The notes beneath the pieces were generated by a model. It had not been told where the DNA came from. It saw nothing but the letters and a program-made list of their open reading frames with translations, and searched no databases. A DNA stretch of 64,000 nt, taken from assembly GCF_040833975.1 (NCBI RefSeq), contig NZ_CP162130.1:2998001-3062000 (forward strand), given 5' to 3'. Positions 19,679 through 32,580 of the stretch are shown piece after piece (positions within the stretch are counted from its first letter, which is position 1; the number at the start of each line of letters is the position of its first letter). The translations under genes were made by a program, and so were the position numbers. The stretch is from Leptospira sp. WS92.C1. GTDB lineage: Bacteria > Spirochaetota > Leptospiria > Leptospirales > Leptospiraceae.

Positions 19679-19808
19679 CTCAACCTCTGAAGGAGAGGAT
19701 TTTATACCTAATTCCTTTTTCAAGGACTTTCCCTGTTTAAAGCGGTTGGATCTTGTTTTGGATTTGCATTTGACAACTCGCGCCTCTCGAAAAGACTCAC
19801 TTGTAAAG

Positions 19809-19905
<97 letters not shown>

Positions 19906-20004
19906 GCTTGAGGTAGCGAAGCGCAACCGAAAGTTCTCAGCGAAGCTGAGAAACCCACATATCGTTTTCAATTCACTTAATTTAAATCAGTATAATAACT
20001 CAGC

Positions 20005-20030
20005 AGATTTCTCTCTATGGGTCGAAATCT
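20005..20030 (-). repeat. 12-nt-loop hairpin element D'
   Basis: AGATTTC (20005-20011) pairs perfectly with GAAATCT (20024-20030). Read on the minus strand the loop is GACCCATAGAGA, identical to element D, although the stem sequence is completely different. D and D' face each other across about 100 bp. Confidence 0.8.
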
Positions 20031-20073
20031 ATGTAACGGCGAGTCCAATCATTTTATACTCACTCATCGAGGG

Positions 20074-21192
20074 TCACTTTGTGGATGGATTGGCGGCAGC
20101 AACGCGTGCTATGATCTCGTCGAAACATCGTAAGGAAACGTGACTGATATCCTGGAAGTATTTACATTTGGTAGGATTTTTTTTGTCTAAATCCACAAGC
20201 GGAACATTATATTCGGTAGCAATATCATAGATTCGATCATTAAAAACCCGATCTAAGTCGTATTTTTGATAGATTTTATGCAATTCGGGATGAGCCCGTG
20301 GAATCCACAAAACGATAGGAATATTTTTTGATTTCGCCTTAACGATCATATTTCTTAAGAAAACGATCATATCCTCATTGAATGAATAACTCGTATAAAA
20401 CTCTTTATCAAGAACTTTTGCGGCAAGATCGTATTTCACATAACGTTCGGCTTCGTTCGTAAATTGAAAATCTTCGGGAAAGTCGTTAAAATCCTTCTCT
20501 GTATAGACACGATTTACTTTTTCCTTGCTCGCGTCCTCAATCGTGTTCATAATGACTTCCGTAGTTAACCCGCCAAATTGTTTGAACAACGGATTTTCCT
20601 GATCTTTACCGGATAACTTTTTCTTCATCGTGGATAGGGAAAGTTTGTAACGATAGCTCGCGAAAAGTCTAGAAACCGCGATCTCGTAGGTGATCTTGCC
20701 GGGAATTTCATTCAAATGTTTGAGGGCGAACAGAAGCGGAATTCCCTCCACGATGGCGCTTTGGGTATAGCGACTATTCCGATTAAAAGAAAAGGATGAA
20801 AGTTCTATCGTTAGCAGATCAGGAACATAGCCTCGATCCAAGAGCTGGGAAAATCTGGTAAAGTAAATGGACGGATTAGAGCCAACCGCTGCAAATGCAT
20901 GAACATCATATTTTCCAAGCAATTCTCGTTGTTCGGAATTTAAAAACGGATCCACTGCGATGTTTTTTTCCACAGGCATCGAAAAACCGAAGGACCGCGA
21001 GGTTCCGAAATTCCAGAGAGTCTTTTTTCCGCTTTTGGATTCCAGATGTTTCGGTTCCATGTCGGAAAGAGTTTCCACATACGGATTCCCCGGAAGGACA
21101 CTCGTAATCGAATGTCTCACGTCCGGAATCATAACGATCTTATCGAAAGCGAAAAATAAAAGGAATAAAAACTGAATCTTATACTTTCTCAT
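20074..21192 (-). CDS. DUF1574-family protein (SGNH-like partner of MBOAT)
   Basis: 372 residues. An N-terminal hydrophobic segment serves as signal anchor. A GTSRSFGF block near residue 63 and DISHVSLRCFDE near 350 resemble the Ser (block I) and Asp-x-x-His (block V) motifs of SGNH/GDSL hydrolases such as AlgJ/AlgX and PatB. I recognise the overall pattern as Leptospira DUF1574. It starts 10 nt after the MBOAT gene, so the pair probably transfers acyl groups to a surface glycan: MBOAT brings the acyl group across the membrane and this protein places it. Substrate unknown. Confidence 0.8.
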   Translation of the reverse strand: MRKYKIQFLFLLFFAFDKIVMIPDVRHSITSVLPGNPYVETLSDMEPKHLESKSGKKTLWNFGTSRSFGFSMPVEKNIAVDPFLNSEQRELLGKYDVHAFAAVGSNPSIYFTRFSQLLDRGYVPDLLTIELSSFSFNRNSRYTQSAIVEGIPLLFALKHLNEIPGKITYEIAVSRLFASYRYKLSLSTMKKKLSGKDQENPLFKQFGGLTTEVIMNTIEDASKEKVNRVYTEKDFNDFPEDFQFTNEAERYVKYDLAAKVLDKEFYTSYSFNEDMIVFLRNMIVKAKSKNIPIVLWIPRAHPELHKIYQKYDLDRVFNDRIYDIATEYNVPLVDLDKKNPTKCKYFQDISHVSLRCFDEIIARVAAANPSTK

Positions 21193-21201
21193 AGATATCC
21201 G

Positions 21202-22593
21202 TTAAAATTGAAAATAAATAAATGGGACGGATTTCGAAGATAAGGTAACCGCGACAATCGCCACCAACATACCAAGCGCCGGTATTAGAACTTTCCGTTT
21301 TTTAAACTGCAACCCTTTCCGAGAATGCGGAAGGTATTCATATACATGCAATAGAATCGCCAATATGAAAAAATTGGTTAGAGAATGAATACCCGCCAGC
21401 TCCGTTCCGCCGGTTGTAAATAAATTTCGAATGATCGCAAATGCTTTTGCCACACTATCGGCGCGGAAAAAAATCCAGGCAAAACAAACCAAATGGAACA
21501 CGAATACCGAATAAAGAATCTTTGGAATCATAGAAAACTTCTGAATCCATTCCGAAAGAAACTTTCTTTCGAGGACCAAATACAAACCATGGAGGCCTCC
21601 CCAAATTAAAAACGTGTAGTTCGCCCCATGCCATAATCCACCTAAGATCATAGTAATCATAAGATTTACATATGTTTTGACGTTCCCTACCCGATTTCCT
21701 CCAAGAGGGATATATAAATAATCCCGCAACCAAGTTGACAGAGTGATATGCCATCGCCTCCAAAAATCGCTAAAGGAAGAAGCCAAGTAAGGAGCCTTAA
21801 AGTTAGCCGGAATATTGATTCCAAGCATCAAGGACAATCCTCGCGCAATATCCGTATAACCGGCAAAATCACAGTAGATCTGAATCGCAAAACCGTAAAC
21901 CGCGACAACGCTGCTTATTGCGTTATACTCGGAAGGGTTTTGAAACAGCGGATCAATGACCGGAGAAATATTATCTGCAACGATCACCTTCTTTGCCACA
22001 CCCAGCAGAAGTAAAACCATTCCTGAATTGTTAGCCAGTTCTGAAAAACGGCGTTTCTTGTTTACTTGAATCAAAAAATGATCATGACGCATAATCGGCC
22101 CGGCAACCAGCTGCGGAAAGAAAAGAATGAATAAGAGAAAATTTTCATAAGAAACCTCCTCCGTAACCTTTCCCTTATATTCGTCAATTTGGAACGCAAG
22201 TATCTGAAACGTATAAAAACTGATCGCAAGCGGAAGAACGATCGTCTGGATTCCTAAGCCGTTCTTTAGCAAAGAGGCTGCGTCAAAAGAAAAAAGATCG
22301 AACGTCATGTTGGAAAAGAAATAGAAATATTTGAAAATTATTAAATTCAAAAAATTCAAAAAAACAACGTAGGCAATAAGAGATTTAGAATATCGACCCT
22401 TATATTTATAATAAACCCAATAGTTTAATGAAACGATCCCCACGAAATGAAGTAAAAAGATCGGACTCCAGTATCCGTAAAAAATCATGGACCCGATCAA
22501 AAGGGATCTTCTTTTTACCGAGTCGTTGAAATACCAGTATATTAAATGAAGACATAGAAAGAAAATGACGAAGATTGCAGAATTAAAAACCAT
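21202..22593 (-). CDS. MBOAT-family O-acyltransferase (AlgI/PatA/DltB-like)
   Basis: 463 residues with about 11 transmembrane segments. Signature motifs are DFWRRWHITLSTWLRDYLYI (near residue 273) and GLWHGANYTFLIWGGLHG (near 320), the latter carrying the conserved catalytic His residues. This is the membrane half of two-part O-acylation systems for polysaccharides or peptidoglycan. Together with the DUF1574 partner downstream it forms a two-gene unit. Confidence 0.92.
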   Translation of the reverse strand: MVFNSAIFVIFFLCLHLIYWYFNDSVKRRSLLIGSMIFYGYWSPIFLLHFVGIVSLNYWVYYKYKGRYSKSLIAYVVFLNFLNLIIFKYFYFFSNMTFDLFSFDAASLLKNGLGIQTIVLPLAISFYTFQILAFQIDEYKGKVTEEVSYENFLLFILFFPQLVAGPIMRHDHFLIQVNKKRRFSELANNSGMVLLLLGVAKKVIVADNISPVIDPLFQNPSEYNAISSVVAVYGFAIQIYCDFAGYTDIARGLSLMLGINIPANFKAPYLASSFSDFWRRWHITLSTWLRDYLYIPLGGNRVGNVKTYVNLMITMILGGLWHGANYTFLIWGGLHGLYLVLERKFLSEWIQKFSMIPKILYSVFVFHLVCFAWIFFRADSVAKAFAIIRNLFTTGGTELAGIHSLTNFFILAILLHVYEYLPHSRKGLQFKKRKVLIPALGMLVAIVAVTLSSKSVPFIYFQF

Positions 22594-23233
22594 TCAAGTA
22601 AATCCGTTTATTGATAGATATCCTTATTCTGAAACTTACCAGGATTCCACTCATCTTGCCGTTTCATACTCTTTTTCGTACAACATCTTTGTTTTTTATG
22701 AGAATATATGCGGCTCTAATTTCTATTTTTTCATCCTTTGATTCAAGTGAGGAATGGCGAATATAAACCAAGGATGACCCACAAAATAAATTTCTAATAC
22801 AACATACGACCGTAACGTTTAGAAAGCTCTTGAAACGTTTCTTTTGACGTCAGATGGTTTGATCCAGATAATCTTCTTCATAGATTTCGTAGATACTTTT
22901 GTTTTTTGAAACGGGCATCTTATTCAAGAAAGAATCCTCATAGAATGCAGTTCAGACGATAATTTATCAAGAAGAAATGATCGCCAGTTTGCGCGCCAAG
23001 CAAGGGGAATGCAATCCCCAAAAGATGCGGCCCAAGCGGATTTGTTTCATCTCGAATCATAAACGAGTCTTAAACTTCGAAGCTTTCAATCATATTCTAA
23101 TTTTATCATTCTATTTTAAATCTCGAAAAGACCGCAAAGAACGGATCCATTTTTACTTTTTCTTTAACAATCCAAAAAATTTGTCGATTCGTTCTTTTCG
23201 ATTTTTCGTTTTAAAAACGGAAGAATCGATCGG
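22594..23233. other. Gene-free spacer upstream of the MBOAT operon
   Basis: 640 bp. I find no full gene. On the minus strand an ATG at 22918 opens a 22-codon frame ending at 22850 whose residues (IYEEDYLDQ) look protein-like, and the frame is open again after the stop, so a decayed gene is possible. A short hairpin-like string GGGGAATGCAATCCCC lies near 23005. A promoter for the MBOAT operon should lie in the left part. Confidence 0.5.
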
Positions 23234-23689
23234 CTATCGAGCTTCGCACAAATCCTTCAGCGCTTTTAGCGCCTTCGGCCACATATCTTCGAACATACCT
23301 TTGTATTCTTCGGCGGTTTGCATCTCGACGATCAATTCCGTTTTTCCAGTCCCGTGTTCTCTGAATCTGTAATTTTCGAAAGCGGGAGTCCACTTTTTCA
23401 CCTCTTCGCTTTCCGTATCAACAGCACCGTCCACGATCATCCCGAGATGTTCGATCGAAATCAATTGATACGGGACATTGTCGTAAATTCTGCTAAACAT
23501 ACCAGACACACTTCCGTTTTCATCGGGCCCCAAAAATCGGATCTCACTTCCTTTGTTCCAACTTCCTTCAAAGTAAGAACCTTTATGAAAGGCCTCCGTC
23601 CAAATCCGGTATGTCTTATCCTCAAGCATATTGTTCCAAACCGTTTTCGGGTCTGCTTGAATCAGAATCGAAAAACTAATCGTTTCCAT
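23234..23689 (-). CDS. SRPBCC (AHSA1/START-like) domain protein
   Basis: 151 residues. The N-terminal strand SFSILIQADPKTVWNNMLE, followed by YRIWTEAF and the central FEGSWNKGSEIRFL segment, is characteristic of the AHSA1/polyketide-cyclase-like SRPBCC fold with a hydrophobic pocket. Members bind small lipophilic ligands or act as Hsp90 cochaperones; which applies here is unknown. Cytoplasmic, single gene. Confidence 0.85.
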   Translation of the reverse strand: METISFSILIQADPKTVWNNMLEDKTYRIWTEAFHKGSYFEGSWNKGSEIRFLGPDENGSVSGMFSRIYDNVPYQLISIEHLGMIVDGAVDTESEEVKKWTPAFENYRFREHGTGKTELIVEMQTAEEYKGMFEDMWPKALKALKDLCEAR

Positions 23690-23812
23690 TTACAATTCTC
23701 CTTTTCTCCACTTTTTTTAGGAACACATTTCGGGTAAAACTGAACCTATATTTATTTCGACTCGCCGCGGAAATCTATTTTAAAAAATTCTAATTTACTC
23801 ATTTCGAAAATC

Positions 23813-24469
23813 TCAAACTTTCAACTCTTCCGCCTCGGCTTCGTTTCCTCTTTCCAAAGCAATCGCATACGGAGTTTGTTCTTCCGAATTCATCTTCGTT
23901 TTGTCCGCACCTTTCTCGAGTAATAGTCGAATGATTTCTATACTCCCGGAGCGGCTCGCAGCGATATGCAAAGGACTGATGTTTCCCGGATTTTGAATCG
24001 CGTTTGCGTCGGCTCCTTTTTCTAAAAGCAGTTCGATGATTTCTTTTTTTCCGGTTGCAATCGCGGAATGAAGAGCCGTATTTCCGTAAGACAATTTACT
24101 TTTGGAAGTGAGACCAAGATCCGCACCCGATGCAATTAAGAATTTCGTAATTTCCAGATGGCCAAAGTAAGCAGCGAGATGCAATGCGGACCATCCGTCC
24201 TTAGAGAAAGAATTCATTTCATCGGGAAAGTCTGAGACCAATCGTTTTGTCTCTTCGAAATCCCCAAGAGCGACGGCTTCAAAAAGGTTTTTGTGGGGAC
24301 TGATCTGATAGATTTCTTTGGACATCTCCAGTTTTCCATAGTAGAGCGAAAACAAAACAGGAGTGATTCCTTCCTCCGTTATACTTTGGAACAAAGTAGG
24401 GTCCCGTTTCAAAAGACCAATCACTTTGGATTTCAGCCCGCCCGCTATCGCCTGAAAAATTTCCTGCAT
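23813..24469 (-). CDS. Ankyrin-repeat protein
   Basis: 218 residues, ATG at 24469 with a GGGG ribosome-binding site. About five ankyrin repeats can be seen, the clearest being [40 protein letters not shown] and [20 protein letters not shown]. No signal peptide or membrane segment, so probably a cytoplasmic protein-interaction module. No catalytic domain. Confidence 0.9.
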   Translation of the reverse strand: MQEIFQAIAGGLKSKVIGLLKRDPTLFQSITEEGITPVLFSLYYGKLEMSKEIYQISPHKNLFEAVALGDFEETKRLVSDFPDEMNSFSKDGWSALHLAAYFGHLEITKFLIASGADLGLTSKSKLSYGNTALHSAIATGKKEIIELLLEKGADANAIQNPGNISPLHIAASRSGSIEIIRLLLEKGADKTKMNSEEQTPYAIALERGNEAEAEELKV

Positions 24470-24569
24470 AGGTCCCCACCGTCGCTTTTTATGAGAGGAT
24501 TAGACACCGTTTTCAAAAAAAATCAAGAGATTTCGATAAGTTCTCACAACTTGTTTTAAAATCGAATTC

Positions 24570-25733
24570 TTATTTCAATTCGATGATATCATACGGTTGC
24601 AAATCGACAGAGATCGGGGTCGGCGTCAAGAGAGCGTCCCCTCTTTCGGTATCAAACATGGAAACTCCGGGTTGCTGAAACTGAGTATTTCCAGCATATA
24701 AAATCCGATCGGATGCGAGAAGAATACTCGAAAGACTCGCGTCATAACTCGAAGTAATCGACAATAAGGTGCCGAGCTTTGCTCCATTACTCGGATTAAA
24801 AACTTGTAATGTCTTATTAAATCCAGAATCCAGAACCGAAACGTATCCTATCGTATCCGATTTGATTTGAACACCGAGAATATCTCCTCCCGCAATCACC
24901 TCCGAATACAACAGTCTTGAAACAAAGGTTCGAGCGGATAAACGAAAAGCGCTCACACCTCCGTCGATCTGACTTAAAAATCCCATTCTCGCGGGAGTGG
25001 CAAAGATAAGATGCGGTTCTCCAAAGAGATCCACGAGCTGAGGTTTTCCCACAGGATTGGCGCTTGGAAACGGATACACTCCCGTAACCGTATCCGTGAG
25101 AATATTGATTTCCAATAAAAGCGAATTCGTGTTAGGCGGAAAATATCCGGAAGGATCGTTTCGATCCAATCTTTGAAGACAAACAAAAAGAGAGTCACCC
25201 ACAATTTTCATCCCTTTCATCTCGGGGTTGCCGTCCGGAGAACCGCCGAGTGAAAAGGGTTCCGCATAAGCCCCCAAATCGATGGAACCGATTACGGAAA
25301 GATACGTCGGGTCCACGATCAAAAGACGATGAGATCCGTAGAGAGTCACGTATGCTTTGGAGGGCCCCGCAAATTCCATATCCACGGGATTGACCTTGGG
25401 TCCGAGAGACAATTCGCCGCTCGTGATAAAACCGTAGTTCGGTTCGAGAACTTGAATGCTGTCCCGATTGAGTCCGTTTAAAACAAAAACTCTTCCGATT
25501 CCAAAACGAACAACCGCATCCGAATGAATCGGAGTCAGACCGGGATAACTGTAGAGTAAGGAGGGATTGACTACCTTAAACCTTCCTCCTCCTCCGAAAT
25601 CGGTCGTGGCGACTCCGATATTTCCCGGAAGACTTTGTGCGAGCAGAAGACTTATAAACGAAGGTCTTTGGATATCCTGACAAGACACATTCAAAAAAAA
25701 GAATAGAGTAAGAATTTTCAATCGTTTCTTCAT
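24570..25733 (-). CDS. Beta-propeller surface lipoprotein paired with a B12 receptor (BtuG-like by context)
   Basis: 387 residues. The N-terminus is basic and hydrophobic with a lipobox ending NVSC (C18). The mature protein is all-beta with YVTN-type repeats, for example KAYVTLYGSHRLLIVDP followed by SVIGSIDLG, FVLNGLNRDSIQVLEP and ILYAGNTQ, consistent with a seven-bladed propeller. Its ATG is 1 nt from the stop of the TonB-dependent receptor, so the two are translationally coupled under the same cobalamin riboswitch. In Bacteroides the propeller lipoprotein BtuG sits on BtuB and captures vitamin B12; this one may act the same way. That role is inference from fold and context. Confidence 0.7.
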   Translation of the reverse strand: MKKRLKILTLFFFLNVSCQDIQRPSFISLLLAQSLPGNIGVATTDFGGGGRFKVVNPSLLYSYPGLTPIHSDAVVRFGIGRVFVLNGLNRDSIQVLEPNYGFITSGELSLGPKVNPVDMEFAGPSKAYVTLYGSHRLLIVDPTYLSVIGSIDLGAYAEPFSLGGSPDGNPEMKGMKIVGDSLFVCLQRLDRNDPSGYFPPNTNSLLLEINILTDTVTGVYPFPSANPVGKPQLVDLFGEPHLIFATPARMGFLSQIDGGVSAFRLSARTFVSRLLYSEVIAGGDILGVQIKSDTIGYVSVLDSGFNKTLQVFNPSNGAKLGTLLSITSSYDASLSSILLASDRILYAGNTQFQQPGVSMFDTERGDALLTPTPISVDLQPYDIIELK

Positions 25734-25734
25734 C

Positions 25735-27864
<2,130 letters not shown>

Positions 27865-27891
27865 TTCTCACCCGGGCGGGAGTTGGGAGAG

Positions 27892-27941
27892 AAAAATACG
27901 GGATTTACCCGCTCGAATTGCACAATTCGACGCGTATTTTT
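27892..27941 (-). terminator. Candidate expression-platform terminator of the cobalamin riboswitch
   Basis: AAAAATACG (27892-27900) pairs with CGTATTTTT (27933-27941), enclosing a second inverted repeat CGAATTG/CAATTCG (27914-27929). On the minus strand the structure ends in a U-rich run between the riboswitch and the receptor start codon. It could be the switching terminator; the loop arrangement is not fully standard. Confidence 0.45.
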
Positions 27942-27984
27942 CAAACCCGACTCTAAATCCCGAAAGTTCGCCAGTTTGTTGCAA

Positions 27985-28145
27985 ATCTGTTAGGTCTTCT
28001 GGCTCTCGCCGGCTTCGCGACCTTCCCATACTAAAAGTACAGTGGTAAAAAATGCGAAACCGTTTATGGCGATTACAGCTGCGGGTTCAGCTCCGGAATT
28101 CAACCGGATTCCCTTCCTCAAAACTCGAGGATAAACAAGTTTGTG
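27985..28145 (-). ncRNA. Cobalamin (AdoCbl) riboswitch
   Basis: Read on the minus strand the segment contains the family's conserved blocks in order: GGAATCCGG...GAATTCCGGAGC, GAGCTGAACCCGCAGCTGTA (28076-28093 region), a B12-box-type CCACTG (28040-28045), GGGAAGGTC, and GAGCCAGAAGACC (27993-28005). It lies about 120 nt before the receptor start codon, so it controls the receptor-propeller operon, off when cobalamin is plentiful. Confidence 0.93.
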
Positions 28146-28487
28146 CTCCAAGCTTCCGAAAGTCTTTGCTACGGGCAAGAGAATTTCCTTGAAAAAGAAT
28201 GGAATTTAGAGAGCGAGCGGAATTGGATTTGTTTTAGAGAGAAAAAAGGATCGCAACCCTTAGGCTTTCGTCGGAGATGAATTCGGGATGAATCCACCCA
28301 GGACTGTTTGGAAGTGATGTTTGTAATTTGACCGAAACGATTGTAGTATTGCGTTGTTTCCAAGTAGCTCTTGGTCTCGATCTTTTTTTCATACGATTGT
28401 AAACGGATTATTTCATAACGTTTGAAAATTTTGAAAAAGACCGTCTTATGTGATAGCCTTTTGATTTTAGAAAAGACAGAAATTGGA
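28146..28487. other. Spacer upstream of the riboswitch
   Basis: About 340 bp between the riboswitch and the lipoprotein at 28488. It should hold the promoter of the riboswitch transcript (minus strand). I see no convincing gene; the open minus-strand frame here has no ribosome-binding site. Confidence 0.5.
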
Positions 28488-29273
28488 TTAGAATTCAGTG
28501 TTTAAAGTAGAGCATATACTTCCTATGGCATCAGGTCCATAATTACAGGTAATCAATTCAACTCCGGTTATTGTTGCCTTTGTGGCTGCAGTTTGATCCA
28601 AACCTAAAAAACCGGGAAAATCTGCGTTCATTTTGTTGGATATAGCGGTAATGCAGGCAGCCTCTATTCCCGGCGAATTTATTACTATATCCATCATTTG
28701 TTTTGCAATTTTATTTTGATCGCTTGGGAGGCGATTCAGATTCATAACCTCACTTTCGGTAAAATGGGAGCCGTCAGCGAGTGTAGTTGTCGTTAATGCG
28801 TTCATCGCTTCTACTCTAAGATCCTCAACGGAAATGAATCTGTTATTGCTAACAAGCGTATCAAAATTAGTTTGAGTATTCGCAGCAATGGCATTGTTTT
28901 TCGCATTTGTCATTGTCGTAATGGACGCCGCGGAACAGCCAACAGAAGTTGCAATTGCAATTCCTGCATCATAATCTTCGGTCAAAATTTCCGTTCTAGA
29001 AGCAACATCTCTTCCTAAAATCGTTTCCTGATTACAGCGGCTTTTTGGAGTGGAGCTTAAGGTCGCACTGTATAAGATCCGGCCCGGCGGTGTTAGTTTT
29101 TTAATGCTCGCGCAGTTTCCGCCTATTTGATCCAAACTCGTTTGATCCAAAGCAGAAAGCAATGATGATATGCCCATAGTGGTTGTGTCGACTTTTTGAT
29201 CTTTTCCACAGGCAGATAGCGCAACAGCAGTTAGTGCTACGAAGGTTACTAATTCCATAACATTCTTTTTCAT
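28488..29273 (-). CDS. Putative lipoprotein, unknown function
   Basis: 261 residues, ATG at 29273 preceded by AGGGGA. Signal peptide with lipobox ALSAC (C22). The mature part is rich in Thr, Ala and Asn, with several Cys residues (about six after C22) that could form disulfides, and repeated 'AITNKMNADFPG'/'SLLSALDQTSLDQIGG' helical segments. I do not recognise the family. A hairpin lies at 29345-29380 in its leader. Confidence 0.7.
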   Translation of the reverse strand: MKKNVMELVTFVALTAVALSACGKDQKVDTTTMGISSLLSALDQTSLDQIGGNCASIKKLTPPGRILYSATLSSTPKSRCNQETILGRDVASRTEILTEDYDAGIAIATSVGCSAASITTMTNAKNNAIAANTQTNFDTLVSNNRFISVEDLRVEAMNALTTTTLADGSHFTESEVMNLNRLPSDQNKIAKQMMDIVINSPGIEAACITAISNKMNADFPGFLGLDQTAATKATITGVELITCNYGPDAIGSICSTLNTEF

Positions 29274-29396
29274 GAAAATATGTCCCCTGAAAATTTGAGT
29301 TTTTTGAGTGGCGGTGAATTCCCGCTGCTCTTAATATTATTTATAACAAAAGGATTGTTAATTTTGACAACCCTTTTGTTAATTTGAGTCATTAAT
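29274..29396 (-). promoter_or_regulatory. Leader of the 28488 lipoprotein with an inverted repeat
   Basis: AACAAAAGG (29345-29353) pairs with CCTTTTGTT (29372-29380), extended inside by TTGT (29355-29358) with ACAA (29367-29370). The structure sits about 72-107 nt before the ATG. It has no clean U-run on either side, so an operator or mRNA leader element is as likely as a terminator. Confidence 0.35.
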
Positions 29397-29654
29397 TTAT
29401 TGAGTGAACAAGTCATACTGCGCCTTATGATTTTTACGAAACTGAGTCACAATATAATTCAGTAAGATTGAAATATAATATAGGATGAGTTTGGATATGG
29501 TTATGAAGCCTCGGCGAAATGCAGTTCTTATTGGTCCGATTGCGAATCTCACTTTTGAATATTGGGATGCGATATTATAAAATTCATTATTTTTTAAAGT
29601 TGAAAACTTTTTGAGATTCGGCTTCGATTTGAGATGATTTGGTGATTTTTTCAT
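29397..29654 (-). CDS. Doubtful small hypothetical protein
   Basis: 85 residues, ATG at 29654 but no ribosome-binding site. The N-terminus is basic and one hydrophobic segment (SKLILYYISILLNYIV) could cross the membrane. AT-rich sequence can open such frames by chance. I list it only because it is the longest frame in a 645 bp gap and ends 17 nt before an inverted repeat. Confidence 0.2.
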   Translation of the reverse strand: MKKSPNHLKSKPNLKKFSTLKNNEFYNIASQYSKVRFAIGPIRTAFRRGFITISKLILYYISILLNYIVTQFRKNHKAQYDLFTQ

Positions 29655-29918
29655 TGTGAGAATTCTTGCATTGAGTCGATTGTGAAAGCGATCTAAATGA
29701 TTTAGAAAAGGATTTTCCTTTTGATTCCGATTGATTTTTGGTAGAAACTACATTCAAAAATTATGATTTTTTGGATAAAGTTTTTTTTAAAATAGATTAT
29801 TTTTTCAATCCTTTGTCCTCTTTGAGTCTGTTGATTTCGGGCAAATTTTTTTCGTTCTAACGATTTTTATCGCCAGTGCGTCCATCCTCGCCGCGTTTGT
29901 CGGGAACCGTATCTGAGT
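29655..29918. other. AT-rich spacer before DUF1564 copy 2
   Basis: About 260 bp of AT-rich sequence without a recognisable gene. It should contain the promoter of DUF1564 copy 2; the base composition changes to GC-richer about 50 bp before that gene. Confidence 0.4.
29905..29912 (+). promoter_or_regulatory. Octamer AACCGTAT shared by both DUF1564 genes (copy 2)
   Basis: AACCGTAT lies 6 nt before the ATG, as at DUF1564 copy 1 (2099-2106). There is no good Shine-Dalgarno at copy 2. Confidence 0.35.
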
Positions 29919-30443
29919 ATGGGAAAGATTTATTTACATACGGAGCAAAAGATTCAATCGGCTTTGTTCGAATCCGGAACCAGGGTCGAGACCATTCTGT
30001 TTCCGGAATCGTATTTCAACGCATTGACCTTGGAACAAAGAAAAGCGCTTCCGAAACGGATTCTACCTTTGTTGAAACGATATCAGAAGTTGATGTTGTC
30101 CCAAAGGAGAATCAATTCCAAGGCCGGAAAAACCTTGTATCAAAAACCGCAGGGAATGGTCCGGGTCAATATGAGAATCAATACTGGTGCTTGGGCGATT
30201 CTCGGTGCAATTTCGGCTGCTCACGGTGTTTCCCGTTGTTTTATGGTGAATTATCTGTTGTGGCTGGACGATTCCGAAGTCGGGGATTCTATCGAGCAAG
30301 CCTTGAATGTGGGATGTCCAACCTTCCACAATATTTACAGTTATATCTGGCACCTCGATCTCACCAAAAACAGCATCACTCGAAGGATCGAGTTTAATCC
30401 AAACCCGCTTTGGACAACAAAAGCCGATCATTTTTCACAGTAA
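29919..30443 (+). CDS. DUF1564 family protein, copy 2 (ribbon-helix-helix-like)
   Basis: 174 residues. Most of the length matches copy 1 at 1587-2093, including VETILFP, KRILPLL, the core VRVNMRINTG/WAILGAISAAHGVS/CFMVNYLLWL (80-116), and GDSIEQALNVGCPTFHN. The C-termini differ. The strand-helix-helix core suggests dimeric DNA binding. The DNA identity is high enough that the two are recent paralogues. Function unknown. Confidence 0.8.
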   Translation: MGKIYLHTEQKIQSALFESGTRVETILFPESYFNALTLEQRKALPKRILPLLKRYQKLMLSQRRINSKAGKTLYQKPQGMVRVNMRINTGAWAILGAISAAHGVSRCFMVNYLLWLDDSEVGDSIEQALNVGCPTFHNIYSYIWHLDLTKNSITRRIEFNPNPLWTTKADHFSQ

Positions 30444-30565
30444 TAACCCAATTAGGCTGGGACAGCATTCAACTTAAAAATACAAACCTGTTCCGACAAA
30501 AAACAGATTCCCCCGACGCATCCCGAGGAATTTGAATTCTTCCGTAAAATGGTGCTACGCCGACT

Positions 30566-31612
<1,047 letters not shown>

Positions 31613-31698
31613 GTCATTTCATGAGTTTCAGGGAGAAGATCTGAGTAAAGCAGAATTTCGATCAAAGGATTCTGCTCTTTTCCCGATAGAATTATAGA

Positions 31699-32580
31699 AT
31701 GGACCATATCCCCTGCAACACCTGCGGTAGTTCCGATTTCAAACCGCTCTTTTCCAAATCCAATCATAAAAACGAAACGTTTCAGGTTGTAAAATGCAAA
31801 CGTTGCGCTCTTGTCCAGGTCAATCCGCAACCTTCACCGGAAGAAGTTGCCTCATATTATTCGGCGGAATATTTTTTAAAACGGAGCGATCGGGGTTATG
31901 ACAATTATTTTTCGGAGGGAGTCAGAAACGAAATTTCCCGAGTCTTCGGACTCAATTTGAAAGATCTCGACTTTTCATCTTGGGAAGAATCTCTTCCTCT
32001 TGAAAAACGATGTCTCGATGTGGGTTGTGCAGCCGGCTATTTCGTGGACTACATGCATCATAGAGATTGGGATTCGTATGGAATGGACATAGCCGAGGCT
32101 CCCGTAAAATTCGCCCGGGAAAAGCTGAAACTCAAAGTCGAACAACGGGATTTTCTCAAGTGGGACAAGTCTAACGTTGAAAAGTTCGACCTAATCACGC
32201 TCTGGGCATCCATCGAACATCTTCACAAACCGAAAGAAACATTAGAAAAAATTTATAGACATCTCAAACCGGGCGGAAGAATCATACTTTCCACCTGCCG
32301 TTGGGGAATCCTCGCAAAGTTACAGGGACCGTCTTGGAGATATCTCAATGTCCCGGAACATTTGTATTACTACTCCCTTTCCGGGTTGATCACACTTTGC
32401 GTCTCGATCGGATTTCAAAAAAAAAGTCACGTTACCTACGGCAGCGGTCTCACTACAAAAAAAGGAGCTTCGATATTTTACAAAATACTTAAGTATTTTG
32501 CCGATCCTACGGTGAAAATTTTAGATCAAGGCGACATGATGGCTCTTTGCTTTGAAAAAAAAACCACCTCCGATTCTTAA
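31699..32580 (+). CDS. Class I SAM-dependent methyltransferase with zinc-ribbon N-terminus
   Basis: 293 residues. Two Cys pairs at the N-terminus (C6, C9, C33, C36) resemble a zinc ribbon. The Rossmann methyltransferase core follows: motif [12 protein letters not shown] near 111, an acidic end of strand 2 (GMDIAEAP), and [16 protein letters not shown] near 173 with LKPGGRIIL. This layout is common in Methyltransf_23-type enzymes of surface-polysaccharide and quinone-related clusters. Substrate unknown. Confidence 0.85.
   Translation: MDHIPCNTCGSSDFKPLFSKSNHKNETFQVVKCKRCALVQVNPQPSPEEVASYYSAEYFLKRSDRGYDNYFSEGVRNEISRVFGLNLKDLDFSSWEESLPLEKRCLDVGCAAGYFVDYMHHRDWDSYGMDIAEAPVKFAREKLKLKVEQRDFLKWDKSNVEKFDLITLWASIEHLHKPKETLEKIYRHLKPGGRIILSTCRWGILAKLQGPSWRYLNVPEHLYYYSLSGLITLCVSIGFQKKSHVTYGSGLTTKKGASIFYKILKYFADPTVKILDQGDMMALCFEKKTTSDS

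Noticed and set aside
22977..23372. Plus-strand 131-residue frame
   Set aside because: Half lies antisense to the SRPBCC gene, and composition is typical of AT-rich chance frames.
28169..28363. Minus-strand frame upstream of the riboswitch
   Set aside because: No ribosome-binding site; region fits a promoter and leader better.
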